Assembly: GCF_030398385.1 (NCBI RefSeq)
Contig: NZ_JAOAOQ010000008.1
Location: forward strand, 1-64,000
Direction of reading: 5' to 3'
Length of the DNA stretch: 64,000 nucleotides
DNA from: Aquibium sp. ELW1220
Lineage (GTDB): Bacteria > Pseudomonadota > Alphaproteobacteria > Rhizobiales > Rhizobiaceae
Part shown: positions 43,259 through 51,958 of the stretch, one piece after another
Position numbering within the stretch: the stretch's first letter is position 1
How the letters are laid out: every line of letters starts with the position of its first letter
The notes under the pieces: model-generated
Told to the model about the DNA's origin: nothing
The model's input: only the letters and a program-made list of their open reading frames with translations
Databases searched by the model: none
Program-made: the position numbers and the translations under genes

Positions 43259-44593
43259 GTGCGTCAGTCGAACGGTATCCCCAGAACCCTTCTCGCCGCT
43301 CCCAAATTCCTCATGATCCTGGCTATCGCGGCCATCACGGCCCTGTCGTCCGCGCCGGCCCGCGCCGCCGACTATGCCGGCATCGTGATCGACGCCAACA
43401 CCGGCAGGACCCTCTACGAATCCTCCGCCGATTCCGCCCGCTATCCGGCGTCGCTCACCAAGATGATGACCCTCTACATGGTGTTCGAGGCGCTCGACGC
43501 CGGGCGCATCCGCAAGGATAGCCGCGTCCCCTTCTCGGCGCATGCCGCCGCCCAGCCGCCCACGAAGATCGGCGTCCGCGCCGGCAATTCGGTGACGGTC
43601 GAGACCATCATCTACTCGCTGGTCACCAAGTCGGCCAATGATGCCGCAGCGGCGGTGGGCGAGCTTCTCGGCGGGACCGAGTCCGGCTTCGCCCGGCAGA
43701 TGACGGCCAAGGCACGCCAGCTCGGCATGTCCAACACCACGTTCCGCAATGCGTCGGGCCTTCCGGATGCGAGCCAGAAGACGACCGCCCGCGACATGGC
43801 CATCCTCGGCATCGCGCTTCGCGAGCATTTCCCGCACCACTACGACTATTTTTCCACGCGTTCCTTCACCTTGGGCAAGGCCCGCATGCCCAACCACAAC
43901 AAGCTGCTCGGACGCGTCAAGGGCGTGGACGGCATCAAGACCGGCTACATCCGCGCCTCCGGCTTCAACCTGGTCTCCTCCGTCAAGACCGACGGGCGCA
44001 GCATCGTCGCCGTCGTGATCGGCGGCCGCACCGGTGCCAGCCGCGACGCGCAGATGACCAAGCTCATCCGCGACTATCTGCCCAAGGCTTCCACCCGCCG
44101 GAGCGGTCCGCTGATCGCGCGCCGCGCGATCCAGCCGGGCGCCCCGGTTGCGACTGCGGCCGTCTCGCTGCCGAAGACGGCCATCCCCACCCCCGACTTC
44201 CGGCCGGACGGCGAGGAAGTGGAGGTCGCCGCCTATGCGCCCGAGCCAGCGGCGCGGGCAGCCGCAGAGGTCGCCGAAGCCGCGATCGAGAAAGTCACGC
44301 CCGCCGCCGGTGTCGATCCGATCCGCACGGCCTCGATCATCAGCCAGGGCGGCTGGGTCGTCCAGGTGGCGTCGACACCGTCGAAGGAACAGGCGATGGC
44401 CGTGCTCGACGCGACGAGCTCGCGCGCCGGCACCATCCTGGCAGGCGCCCTGCCCTTCACCGAGCTCTTCGAGCTCAAGGGCAATGTCTACCACCGCGCA
44501 CGCTTCGGCGGGTTCTCGACCAAGACGGCGGCGTTCGATGCCTGTTCGGCGCTCAAGCGAAAGAAGATCGACTGCTACGCGGTGCAGCAGTGA
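43259..44593 (+). CDS. D-alanyl-D-alanine carboxypeptidase with C-terminal SPOR domain
   Basis: A 444-residue exported enzyme starting at a GTG, with a signal peptide (FLMILAIAAITALSSAPARA). Residues about 40-270 are a class A-like penicillin-binding fold: SxxK is SLTKM, SxN is SAN in VTKSANDAAAA, and KTG lies in GIKTGYIRASG. After a Pro/Ala linker, the last 75 residues form a SPOR domain (GGWVVQVASTPSKEQAMAVL...) that binds denuded septal peptidoglycan. It trims D-Ala from stem peptides and the SPOR domain should send it to the division site. Confidence 0.94.
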   Translation: MRQSNGIPRTLLAAPKFLMILAIAAITALSSAPARAADYAGIVIDANTGRTLYESSADSARYPASLTKMMTLYMVFEALDAGRIRKDSRVPFSAHAAAQPPTKIGVRAGNSVTVETIIYSLVTKSANDAAAAVGELLGGTESGFARQMTAKARQLGMSNTTFRNASGLPDASQKTTARDMAILGIALREHFPHHYDYFSTRSFTLGKARMPNHNKLLGRVKGVDGIKTGYIRASGFNLVSSVKTDGRSIVAVVIGGRTGASRDAQMTKLIRDYLPKASTRRSGPLIARRAIQPGAPVATAAVSLPKTAIPTPDFRPDGEEVEVAAYAPEPAARAAAEVAEAAIEKVTPAAGVDPIRTASIISQGGWVVQVASTPSKEQAMAVLDATSSRAGTILAGALPFTELFELKGNVYHRARFGGFSTKTAAFDACSALKRKKIDCYAVQQ

Positions 44594-44662
44594 CGTGACG
44601 CAACCGACCGCGGGGCCTTTCCGGCCCCGGTCTCCCGGTAATGTTTTCGAGTCGACGGAGAA

Positions 44663-45358
44663 TTAGTCATGACCATTCAGCAGAACGTCCTTGGCCTCGT
44701 TGATACGCGCCGCAAGAAAGGACGAGCCGCCGAGGTCGGGGTGCACGCGCTGCATCAGGCGGCGATGCGCCTTGCGGATGTCCGCCGTACTGGCGCCCGC
44801 TTCAAGACCAAGGACCTGGTAGGCCTCCTGCTCAGTCATGGCGCCCGTGCCTGGAGGGCCTCCCTTCCCCCCGCCAACGTGCGCGTCCATGCCGTCACGC
44901 CAACCGGGGAAGCGGCCGTCAAGATAAGCTTCCAGAAGTTGTAGGCTGTCGGCCTCGCCTTCGAGCTCCCGGTAGAGCGCGACGAGATCGTCGCGCGAGA
45001 GACTGGCGAGCTGGCGACCTTCGAACCGGCCGGCCAGCACGATGCCGGCGAGTGCGCCGCTGTCGTGGTCGAGTTCCATCTCGAGTGCTGCGGTGCGGAC
45101 GGTCGAGCGCTTGCCGGGGGTCGGCTGCGCCGCGCGCCGTCTCTGTCCCGACAGATACCAGGCCGCAGCACCCGAAAACGCCGCCCCGGCCAGGCCGACC
45201 CGGCCGAATGCGAGCAGCCCCAGGCCGGCGAGGCCGAGCAGGGCTGGACCGGCGAGCCCGAGAGTCCTCGCCACCGTCGCCGCATCCGCCCGCACGAAGG
45301 CAACAGTGAGCAGGAAGACGACGACCAGCACCGCTGTCGCGTAGAACATGAAGGTCAT
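44663..45358 (-). CDS. Membrane-anchored J-domain protein (DnaJ/Tim14-like)
   Basis: A 231-residue protein. Residues 1-70 have two hydrophobic segments (TFMFYATAVLVVVFLLTVAFV and a Gly/Leu-rich one). The middle has LVALYRELEGEADSLQLLEAYLDGRFPGW. The last 60 residues are a J domain: EQEAYQVLGLEAGASTADIRKAHRRLMQRVHPDLGG in outline, with the HPD motif that stimulates Hsp70. The layout resembles Tim14/Pam18. It overlaps the VWA-like gene by four bases and may recruit DnaK to the inner membrane. Confidence 0.9.
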   Translation of the reverse strand: MTFMFYATAVLVVVFLLTVAFVRADAATVARTLGLAGPALLGLAGLGLLAFGRVGLAGAAFSGAAAWYLSGQRRRAAQPTPGKRSTVRTAALEMELDHDSGALAGIVLAGRFEGRQLASLSRDDLVALYRELEGEADSLQLLEAYLDGRFPGWRDGMDAHVGGGKGGPPGTGAMTEQEAYQVLGLEAGASTADIRKAHRRLMQRVHPDLGGSSFLAARINEAKDVLLNGHD

Positions 45359-46104
45359 TGCCCGGCCCCGCCGTGACCCTTTCCGCCGAGATGCTCGATA
45401 AGGAGCCGGTCACTGGCACTGCCGCGGGCCTCGAGCGCCTTCAGACCGCCGGTGGCGAAGACGGCGATGGACGACAGCAGGCGGGCAAGCGTCGCAGCCG
45501 ATTGCTGGTCGAACCGGAACCATGCGCCCCTGGACAGCCGGGCGATCTCGCGGAACGCCGTCTCCACCGCACCGTCCCGTCCCTCCTGGAAGATGAACAA
45601 CGGCACGCCGCGCAGGCCGAGCTGGCCGGCCTTGTCGGCGAGGTCGTCGACGTTCTCCTCCATCGCGTCGCCGATGTAGACCAGCGCGTCGATCTTCTCG
45701 CGCTCGTTCTCCTTCAGCGCATGCGCCAGCACCTTGTCGATCTGCGTGTGGCCGCCCCGGCAGTCGATCTTCGTCATCAGCCGGGTGAGTTCGCCGGTGT
45801 CGTTCACGAACCTCGAGGCCCGGCATTCGCCGAAGCCGCGGAAATAGACCAGCTGGACGTTGAGCGCGGTGCGGCCGACCGCTTCGAACATCTCGCCCTG
45901 AAGGCGGCACGCCAGATCCCAGGTGGGCTGGCGGCTCATCGTGGCGTCGAGCGCCAGCACGAGCCGACCCTTTGCCGTCGCGCCTTTCATGGCGCCAAGC
46001 GCGCGCACGTGACGCACGAATGCGTCGACGTCGCTGCCCGCTGCGGTCGTGCCCTCCCCGGGCGCGAGCGGATTGTCGGTCTTCTGAAGCCGTTTGTCGC
46101 TCAT
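45355..46104 (-). CDS. VWA-like domain protein
   Basis: A 249-residue cytoplasmic protein with a von Willebrand factor A-like fold. The first strand is GRLVLALDATMSRQPTWDLA, where the MIDAS DxSxS is altered to DATMS. TQIDKVLAHAL carries the expected Thr and ALVYIGDAMEEN the later Asp. RGVPLFIFQEG follows. Metal binding is possible but the altered motif leaves it open. It lies between MipZ and the J-domain gene in one run and overlaps the latter by four bases. The role is unknown. Confidence 0.82.
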   Translation of the reverse strand: MSDKRLQKTDNPLAPGEGTTAAGSDVDAFVRHVRALGAMKGATAKGRLVLALDATMSRQPTWDLACRLQGEMFEAVGRTALNVQLVYFRGFGECRASRFVNDTGELTRLMTKIDCRGGHTQIDKVLAHALKENEREKIDALVYIGDAMEENVDDLADKAGQLGLRGVPLFIFQEGRDGAVETAFREIARLSRGAWFRFDQQSAATLARLLSSIAVFATGGLKALEARGSASDRLLIEHLGGKGHGGAGQ

Positions 46105-46169
46105 GGCGATGAAGATGTGGCGCTGCGTGCCGCGATGCAAGCCCCGGCGAGGTCGCGCCGGCAGCGCAG

Positions 46170-47108
46170 TCACTTGGCGAAGATGTCGGGCAGCTGGAGC
46201 GGGCGCCCGGCGGTTTCCACGAACTGGCGACGGAGATCGGCGCGCCTTTTGCCCGCCACGTCGGTTGGAAGACGCAGCGCCGTGATCAGCTGGCGGATTT
46301 CCTGGCGCGCCGCCAGATGCGACAGCGTCGGCCGCGTGCCGAGGACGTGCTCCTCGAAATCGTCGAGCGCCGTGAGGCCGATCGGGAAGAACTCGCGGAA
46401 GATGACCCGTTCGGAAATGCCGTCGGCGATCCGGAAGCCGAGCTTCGCCGACAGGTTCTTCAGGCAGGAATCGATCTTGCGCTCGTTGCGGGAAGCGATG
46501 CTGGCCATGCGGTTGCGAACCACCACCCAGTCGAGGATGGAATTGTCCGCGCGCCGCCGCTCGCGCCGCGCCTCGCGAACCGCGTTGGCATATTGCGACG
46601 TCTCCAGAATCTCGTTGCTGAGCGGATCGACGCGGGCAAGCACGTCGAAATCGATGAAACTGTCGTTCATCGGCGTCACCAGCGTATCGGCGATCCGGTG
46701 GGCGAGCCGGTTGAGAAAGGTGTCGGATCCGGGCGTGTCGATGACGACGAAGTCGTGGCTGTTCTCGATCTCGGCCAGCCCGTCGGTCAGGCGGCGGAAC
46801 TCCTCGCTCTCGGCAGCCGAGACCGTCTCCTTGTAGGCGGGCGGAACATGGAAATGGTGCGGCACCGGAAGCGTCAGGCGCGCCTTGGCGGCCCAGCGGC
46901 GGCGATTCTCGAAGTAGCGGGTCAGGGTGAGCTGGCGACCATCGAGATCGATGGTCGCGACCGAATGGCCCGAGCGCTGGAGGGCAATGGCGATATGCGC
47001 GGCCGTGGTCGACTTGCCCGAGCCGCCCTTCTCGTTGCCGCAAACGATGACGTGAGCGCTTTCGCGCTTTCGTCCTTCCGTGGGACCGGTCAATCCCGTC
47101 ACTAACAT
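46170..47108 (-). CDS. mipZ: Division-plane positioning ATPase MipZ
   Basis: A 312-residue ParA/MinD-family ATPase. The deviant Walker A loop is NEKGGSGKST (residues 25-34), Asp in TIDLDGRQLT follows, and VVIDTPGSD is the Walker B region. The segment RYFENRRRWA and the C-terminal layout match MipZ. In alphaproteobacteria MipZ binds ParB near the origin and blocks FtsZ ring formation near the poles, placing division at midcell. The J-domain and VWA-like genes follow on the same strand. Confidence 0.93.
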   Translation of the reverse strand: MLVTGLTGPTEGRKRESAHVIVCGNEKGGSGKSTTAAHIAIALQRSGHSVATIDLDGRQLTLTRYFENRRRWAAKARLTLPVPHHFHVPPAYKETVSAAESEEFRRLTDGLAEIENSHDFVVIDTPGSDTFLNRLAHRIADTLVTPMNDSFIDFDVLARVDPLSNEILETSQYANAVREARRERRRADNSILDWVVVRNRMASIASRNERKIDSCLKNLSAKLGFRIADGISERVIFREFFPIGLTALDDFEEHVLGTRPTLSHLAARQEIRQLITALRLPTDVAGKRRADLRRQFVETAGRPLQLPDIFAK

Positions 47109-47203
47109 GGTTTCGCCACCCGCACGCCCGGCGAAAGAATGCCCTCATTCGCCGGTTGGCACAAGCCGATCAAATGTTTAACGGACTTCGGTCGACGGCG
47201 CGG

Positions 47204-47641
47204 TCAGAGCAGCCCGAGATCGGCAAGTTCGCGCCGCAGCTCGGTCGGAAGCGCCGCCCAGCCGGCTCGGCCCGTGCCCAGGTCGGCGGGGGCGTCGGCG
47301 GGCGTCAGGTAGCGCCAGCCCTGGAAGGCGCGGCGCGGCTGCCACTCGGTCGGCACCACTTTCTGGTCGAGCACGAGGTGGCACCGGCCGATGCCGTCCG
47401 TATCGACGAAGGGACGGATATCGACCAGCCGCTGCCGGCACTGGACGTTGCCCTTGATCACCCAGTAGAGCGATCCGCCATCGAGCAGCTCTTCGACGCG
47501 CTTCGGCACCATCCGCGTTGTATGGAACTGCTCCGGCGTCTCGCCCGCCTTGCGCATCTCGCCCAGCCGGAACGCGATCCAGGTCTCCAGGTCCTCGATG
47601 CTCTCGGCACCGACGCAGAGCTTGATCATGTTGAGCGACAT
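47204..47641 (-). CDS. DUF1489 family protein
   Basis: A 145-residue soluble protein typical of alphaproteobacteria (MSLNMIKLCVGAESIEDLETWI, then HTTRMVPKRVEELLDGGSLYWVIKG, CRQRLVDIRPF and RRAFQGWRYLTPADAP). The function of DUF1489 is unknown; the DUF itself is a conserved single-domain family. It sits upstream of mipZ on the same strand, with about 95 bases between. Confidence 0.9.
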   Translation of the reverse strand: MSLNMIKLCVGAESIEDLETWIAFRLGEMRKAGETPEQFHTTRMVPKRVEELLDGGSLYWVIKGNVQCRQRLVDIRPFVDTDGIGRCHLVLDQKVVPTEWQPRRAFQGWRYLTPADAPADLGTGRAGWAALPTELRRELADLGLL

Positions 47642-47716
47642 GGCCGCAGGTGTAGCGCGCCGGACCGCCCGGTCAATCGGCGTCGCCGGTTCTCCACAGG
47701 GCCCGGTGTCGCGGCG

Positions 47717-49117
47717 CTAGCACTCCACCACGTTGACCGCGAGTCCGCCGAGGCTCGTCTCCTTGTATTTCTCGCTCATGTCGAGGCCGGTCTGGCGCAT
47801 CGTCTCGATGGCGGCGTCGAGCGGCACGAAGTGCTTGCCGTCGCCCTTGATGGCGAGCGAGGCGGCCGTCACGGCCTTCACGGCGCCGAGCGCGTTGCGC
47901 TCGATGCAGGGCACCTGAACCAGCCCGCCGACCGGGTCGCAGGTCATGCCGAGATGGTGCTCGAGCGCGATCTCGGCGGCGTTCTCGATCTGCTCTGGCG
48001 TGCCGCCCATCACCGCGGCGAGACCGGCGGCTGCCATCGCCGAGGCCGAGCCGACCTCGCCCTGGCAGCCGACCTCGGCACCCGAGATCGAGGCATTGTG
48101 CTTGATGATCCCGCCCACCGCCGCTGCCGTCAGGAGGAAGGTGCGGATGTCCTCCTGGCCGGCGTCCGGAAAGAAATGCGTCCAATAGCGGATCACGGCC
48201 GGAACCACCCCGGCGGCGCCGTTCGTCGGCGCCGTCACCACCCGGCCGCCTGCCGCGTTCTCCTCGTTCACCGCCATGGCGTAGACCGACAGCCAGTCGT
48301 TGGCGAGCAGCGGGTTCGGCCGGTTCTCCTTCCAGTCGTTCTGCATGCGCTCGTTCAGCATCCTGGCTCGGCGCCGCACCTTCAGCCCGCCGGGCATGAT
48401 GCCCTCCTGCGACAGCCCGCGGTCGATGCAGGAGCGCATCGCCTGCCAGATCGCGTCCAGCCGTTCGTCCAGTTCGGCCGGGCTCGACTGGGTCTCCTCG
48501 TTGGCGCGCTTCATCTCGGCGATCGAGAGCCCGCTTTCCGCCGCCATCTCCAGCATCTCGGCCGCATTGCGGAACGGATAGGGCACGGCCGGGCCGGCCT
48601 CCGGCTCACTGCGCGACTGCATCCGCTGCAGTTCCTCGTCGGAGACGACGAAGCCGCCGCCGATCGAGAAGTAGATGCGGCGCAGCAGCATCCGGTCGTC
48701 GGCATCGAGGGCGTTGAAGGCCATCCCGTTGGCGTGGCCGGGAAGCGGCGTCTTGCGGTCCATGACGAGGTCGACGGTCGGATCGAAGCGATAGGCCGGA
48801 TGTCCCTGCGGATGGACGTGCCTGTCCGTGGCGACGGCCGCCAGCACCGCATCCACCCCGTCCGGGTCGACAGTGGTTGGCGTCAGGCCGGCGAGGCCGA
48901 GCACGACCGCGCGGTCGGTGCCATGGCCGATGCCGGTGAAGGCGAGCGACCCGTGCAGGCTCACGCTGATGCGCGCCACCCTGGCGCCTGCGGGACGCGG
49001 CCAGTCGCCCGTGGCGATCTCGTCCAGGAAGCGCGCAGCCGCCGTCATCGGCCCCATCGTGTGGGAGCTCGACGGGCCGATGCCGATCTTGAAGAGGTCG
49101 AAGACGGAAAGGAACAC
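47717..49117 (-). CDS. sdaA: L-serine ammonia-lyase (iron-sulfur type)
   Basis: A 466-residue single-chain L-serine dehydratase that turns serine into pyruvate and ammonia. The N-terminal beta domain has [18 protein letters not shown], the hallmark. The catalytic domain has [15 protein letters not shown] (here [10 protein letters not shown]), [23 protein letters not shown] and [22 protein letters not shown], which supply the cysteines for the 4Fe-4S cluster. Length matches the E. coli enzymes. It stands alone. Confidence 0.95.
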   Translation of the reverse strand: MFLSVFDLFKIGIGPSSSHTMGPMTAAARFLDEIATGDWPRPAGARVARISVSLHGSLAFTGIGHGTDRAVVLGLAGLTPTTVDPDGVDAVLAAVATDRHVHPQGHPAYRFDPTVDLVMDRKTPLPGHANGMAFNALDADDRMLLRRIYFSIGGGFVVSDEELQRMQSRSEPEAGPAVPYPFRNAAEMLEMAAESGLSIAEMKRANEETQSSPAELDERLDAIWQAMRSCIDRGLSQEGIMPGGLKVRRRARMLNERMQNDWKENRPNPLLANDWLSVYAMAVNEENAAGGRVVTAPTNGAAGVVPAVIRYWTHFFPDAGQEDIRTFLLTAAAVGGIIKHNASISGAEVGCQGEVGSASAMAAAGLAAVMGGTPEQIENAAEIALEHHLGMTCDPVGGLVQVPCIERNALGAVKAVTAASLAIKGDGKHFVPLDAAIETMRQTGLDMSEKYKETSLGGLAVNVVEC

Positions 49118-49301
49118 GGGCAGGCCTCCAGGAAGCGATCAATGTTTCGACTGTTCGCGCCAGCTTTGCTGCGCGGCGGCCGACGTCGGCTGATCCTGCC
49201 GCGACATCGCGGGACGGCCGATCCCGGTCGGCGTCTCCTGGAAATGCGAAGGGCGCGGCAGTGATGCCGCGCCCCCGAATTCCGTCTGCGACTGGCAGTT
49301 C

Positions 49302-49430
49302 TCAGCTCGAAGCGAGAACCGTTGCGTGCTCGGCGCCGCCGACCAGCCATGCCAGAAGAATGAGACCCGCAAAACCCACGATCGCCTTGGCGGTGACGCC
49401 CCAGCACGATTTCGGTACCGAATTGTCCAT
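49302..49430 (-). CDS. Small single-span membrane protein
   Basis: A 42-codon frame: MDNSVPKSCWGVTAK, then a hydrophobic span AIVGFAGLILLAWLVGG and a short tail ending ASS. A weak GGAAG site lies four bases before the ATG. Composition and the clean single span make it more likely real than chance, but no family is recognised. It lies alone between sdaA and the DUF599 gene. Confidence 0.45.
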   Translation of the reverse strand: MDNSVPKSCWGVTAKAIVGFAGLILLAWLVGGAEHATVLASS

Positions 49431-49712
49431 GATCTTCCGTATTGATGATTGCCCCGGAGCGTTTCAACGCGTGACAGGAACGCTCCAATTCACGCCCTCC
49501 CTGTAATGCGTCGGCTTCCTGTTCGCAACTGCAAAAAGCGGCATTCTGGCGGCATCGCGGGGCGAAGCTACTCGCCCCGGACGTGTCGCACCAATCCGAT
49601 CAAGGGTTTAGTCACCAATTTCCGTCAACGGTATTTAAATCGTTTTGTCCAAATCATGGCAGCGGACGGAAGCCTGCTCCCGTCGCCCCGGCGAGGAGGA
49701 TATGCTGGACCG

Positions 49713-50402
49713 ATGGACATCGATTCCTTCCACTGGACCGACGCCTCGGCGCTCGCCGTCTTCATCCTGCTCTGGGTCCTGTTCTCGCAGGCCACGTCCG
49801 GCCGCTTCTTCAAGCGCAAGTCGTTGACGCAGCTGATGAATGCGCACCGCGAGGCGTGGATGCGCACGATGGCGCGGCGCGAGCTGCGCATGATCGACAC
49901 CGGCATCATGACCGGCCTGCAGCAGGGGACGGCCTTCTTCGCCTCCAGCGCACTGCTGGCGCTCGGCGGCTGCTTTGCGCTGCTGCAGTCGTCGGACGCC
50001 GTGCTCATGCTGCTCGCCGACCTGCCGCTCGCCGGCGCACCCGACCGCGCCGTCTACGAGGTCAAGGTGCTCGGCCTGATGACGGTGCTGGCCTATGCCT
50101 TCTTCAAGTTCGGCTGGGCCTACCGCCTGTTCAACTACTGCTCCATCCTGATCGGGGCGGTGCCGATGACCAGGGACGCCGAAGAGGACCTCCTCGACGC
50201 CGCTGTCGTCCGCGCGGCCCGCATGAACGTTATCGCCGGCGGCCACTTCAATTCCGGGCTGCGGGGGCTTTTCTTCTCGATCGGCTATCTCGGCTGGTTC
50301 ATCGGCCCGGCGGTGCTGGTGATGACGACGCTGCTCGTGCTCGTCGTCCTCGTGCGCCGGCAGTTCTTTTCCACCGCCCGCACCGCCCTCATCACGGTTT
50401 GA
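49713..50402 (+). CDS. DUF599 membrane protein
   Basis: A 229-residue protein with four hydrophobic segments. It has SALAVFILLWVLFSQ near the start, then LMNAHREAWMRTMARRELRMIDTGIMTGLQQGTAFFASS in outline (the DUF599 core), and a C-terminal span (WFIGPAVLVMTTLLVLVVLV). The function is unknown. The ATG at 49713 follows a GAGGAGGA site by 12 bases; an in-frame ATG at 49656 is less likely. Its end overlaps the end of the convergent YdcF-like gene by 11 bases. Confidence 0.88.
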   Translation: MDIDSFHWTDASALAVFILLWVLFSQATSGRFFKRKSLTQLMNAHREAWMRTMARRELRMIDTGIMTGLQQGTAFFASSALLALGGCFALLQSSDAVLMLLADLPLAGAPDRAVYEVKVLGLMTVLAYAFFKFGWAYRLFNYCSILIGAVPMTRDAEEDLLDAAVVRAARMNVIAGGHFNSGLRGLFFSIGYLGWFIGPAVLVMTTLLVLVVLVRRQFFSTARTALITV

Positions 50403-51213
50403 CCGGGCGGTCCTGCTCGTCCGGCGCGGGCAGCAGGACGTCGATCCTGCCCGTCAGCCGGTATGCCGCCAGGCCGATCCACTCGCGGATCGCCAGCGCC
50501 GTGTTCTGCATCGAATCGAAGGCATTGTCCTGCGCGAGCCCCGGCCTTTCGGCGCCCGACGTCCGATAGTCCGCCGGCCACGGCACCACCGGGAACTCCG
50601 CCTTGCGGAACAGGCCCACCGAACGCGGCATGTGGAAGGCCGAGGTCACGAGCAGCCAGGTCTCGCCCGGCTGCGGATCGGCCAGCCGCTTCGAGAAGAT
50701 GGCGTTCTCCTGCGTGTTGCGCGCCTCGTTGTCGATGAGCAGTCGGCTGCGGTCGACGCCCAGAGCCATAAGCAGCCGCGGCGCCGTCTCGCCGTCCCCC
50801 TCGCCGGCCAGCATCAGCGCCCCGGTCCCGCCCGAGACCAGCACCTTGGCCTCCGGGTACCGCAGCGCGAGCGCCGCCGCTTCGACGAAGCGGTCCCCGG
50901 AAGCATTCAGCTCGTAGCCACCGCGCACGCGGTTGATCCCGCCCTCGAAGCCGCCGCCCAGCACGACGATGCCGTCGATACGCTCCGGAAGCGTCGCCGG
51001 ACGCTGGAATCGCTCCTCCAGCGGATGCAGCATGAGCGCGCCCGCCGTCGTCCAGCCGGAGATCGCCAGTATGAGGAAGCCCAGACCGCCCGCTGTCGCG
51101 GCAAGGCGCCGCCAGCCGGAAAGAACCAGCAGGACCGTGGCGAGCGCCAGGATCGTCGCCAGGGACAGCGGATTGGCGACCATCCAGAAAATCTTGGAAG
51201 CAAGGAAGAACAC
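50392..51213 (-). CDS. YdcF/ElyC/SanA family (DUF218) membrane protein
   Basis: A 273-residue protein with two N-terminal membrane spans (PLSLATILALATVLLVLSGW and TAGGLGFLILAISGW) and a DUF218 domain: IDGIVVLGGGFEGG, then AKVLVSGGTGALM, ARNTQENAIFSK and LVTSAFHMPRSVGLFRK. The conserved acidic and Arg residues are present. Members act in envelope polysaccharide or vancomycin-barrier functions; the exact reaction is unknown. Confidence 0.9.
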   Translation of the reverse strand: MFFLASKIFWMVANPLSLATILALATVLLVLSGWRRLAATAGGLGFLILAISGWTTAGALMLHPLEERFQRPATLPERIDGIVVLGGGFEGGINRVRGGYELNASGDRFVEAAALALRYPEAKVLVSGGTGALMLAGEGDGETAPRLLMALGVDRSRLLIDNEARNTQENAIFSKRLADPQPGETWLLVTSAFHMPRSVGLFRKAEFPVVPWPADYRTSGAERPGLAQDNAFDSMQNTALAIREWIGLAAYRLTGRIDVLLPAPDEQDRPVKP

Positions 51214-51258
51214 GGGAATCGCCTCTTTCAGTCGAACGCGGTGGTGCGGCGGAAGAGC

Positions 51259-51894
51259 TCAGCTCCGAACCGGCTGCGAGGCGCCGTCCTGCGCATCCGC
51301 TTCGCCGTCCGCGGCGGGCGCCGGCCGGTGCCGTTCGACGAAGTCCCGCATCAGGCTCACCACCCGCCCGGTCTCCTCCTCGTCGAGCTCGATGCCGAAA
51401 GACTGCGGCTTGCCATCGACGAAGAAGCGCACGGCACCGCCCGACAGGATGCCCTGGGCGCGATGAGTTCCGAGCTGGTGCGCGAAGCCGATGTCGCCAA
51501 CCTGGTCGACGCGATACACCTTGCGCCTGGTCAGCCGGCCGAAGCCGCGCTCGACGACGATGCCGCCGCCTTCGATCAGGAACAGCTTCTCCACCCCGAC
51601 GAGATTCCACGCCACGACCGCCAGGACGGCAAGGCCGCCGAGCGTCCACGCCGTGGCCCAGACGAGCAGGAACAGGTCGATCGCCAGTGGCGTACCCGGT
51701 CGCAGAATCTCGGACAGCGCGAACCATTCGCCCGCCGACCAGCCGCAGAGCCAGACCAGCATGAAGACGACCAGACCGAATTTCCGCCGCGTCGGATTGT
51801 AGACGCCGATGCCATCCGCCGTCTTCCGCACGGTGATGCGCCAAGGCACCCCGTCGCGCCGCTCGCGCCCGATGTCCAACTCCGTGGCCTTCAT
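51259..51894 (-). CDS. Membrane protein with PH-like cytoplasmic domain
   Basis: A 211-residue protein starting MKATELDIGRERRDGVPWRIT. It has two hydrophobic spans (GLVVFMLVWLCGWSAGEWFAL and AIDLFLLVWATAWTLGGLAVLAVVAW in outline) and then a beta-rich part (LFLIEGGGIVVERGFGRLTRRKVYRVDQVGDIGF) that looks like a bacterial PH domain. No function is known. It lies 46 bases upstream of the YdcF-like gene on the same strand. Confidence 0.72.
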   Translation of the reverse strand: MKATELDIGRERRDGVPWRITVRKTADGIGVYNPTRRKFGLVVFMLVWLCGWSAGEWFALSEILRPGTPLAIDLFLLVWATAWTLGGLAVLAVVAWNLVGVEKLFLIEGGGIVVERGFGRLTRRKVYRVDQVGDIGFAHQLGTHRAQGILSGGAVRFFVDGKPQSFGIELDEEETGRVVSLMRDFVERHRPAPAADGEADAQDGASQPVRS

Positions 51895-51958
51895 CAATCT
51901 TCCCGCCGCCGTCTCGGCACAGGCTAGCAACCGGTACGGGGCTGTGCAAACGATGCCG

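Noticed and set aside
47156-49264. Plus-strand open frame of about 700 codons
   Set aside because: It is the complement of the DUF1489 gene and of sdaA, both of which have clear protein motifs on the minus strand.
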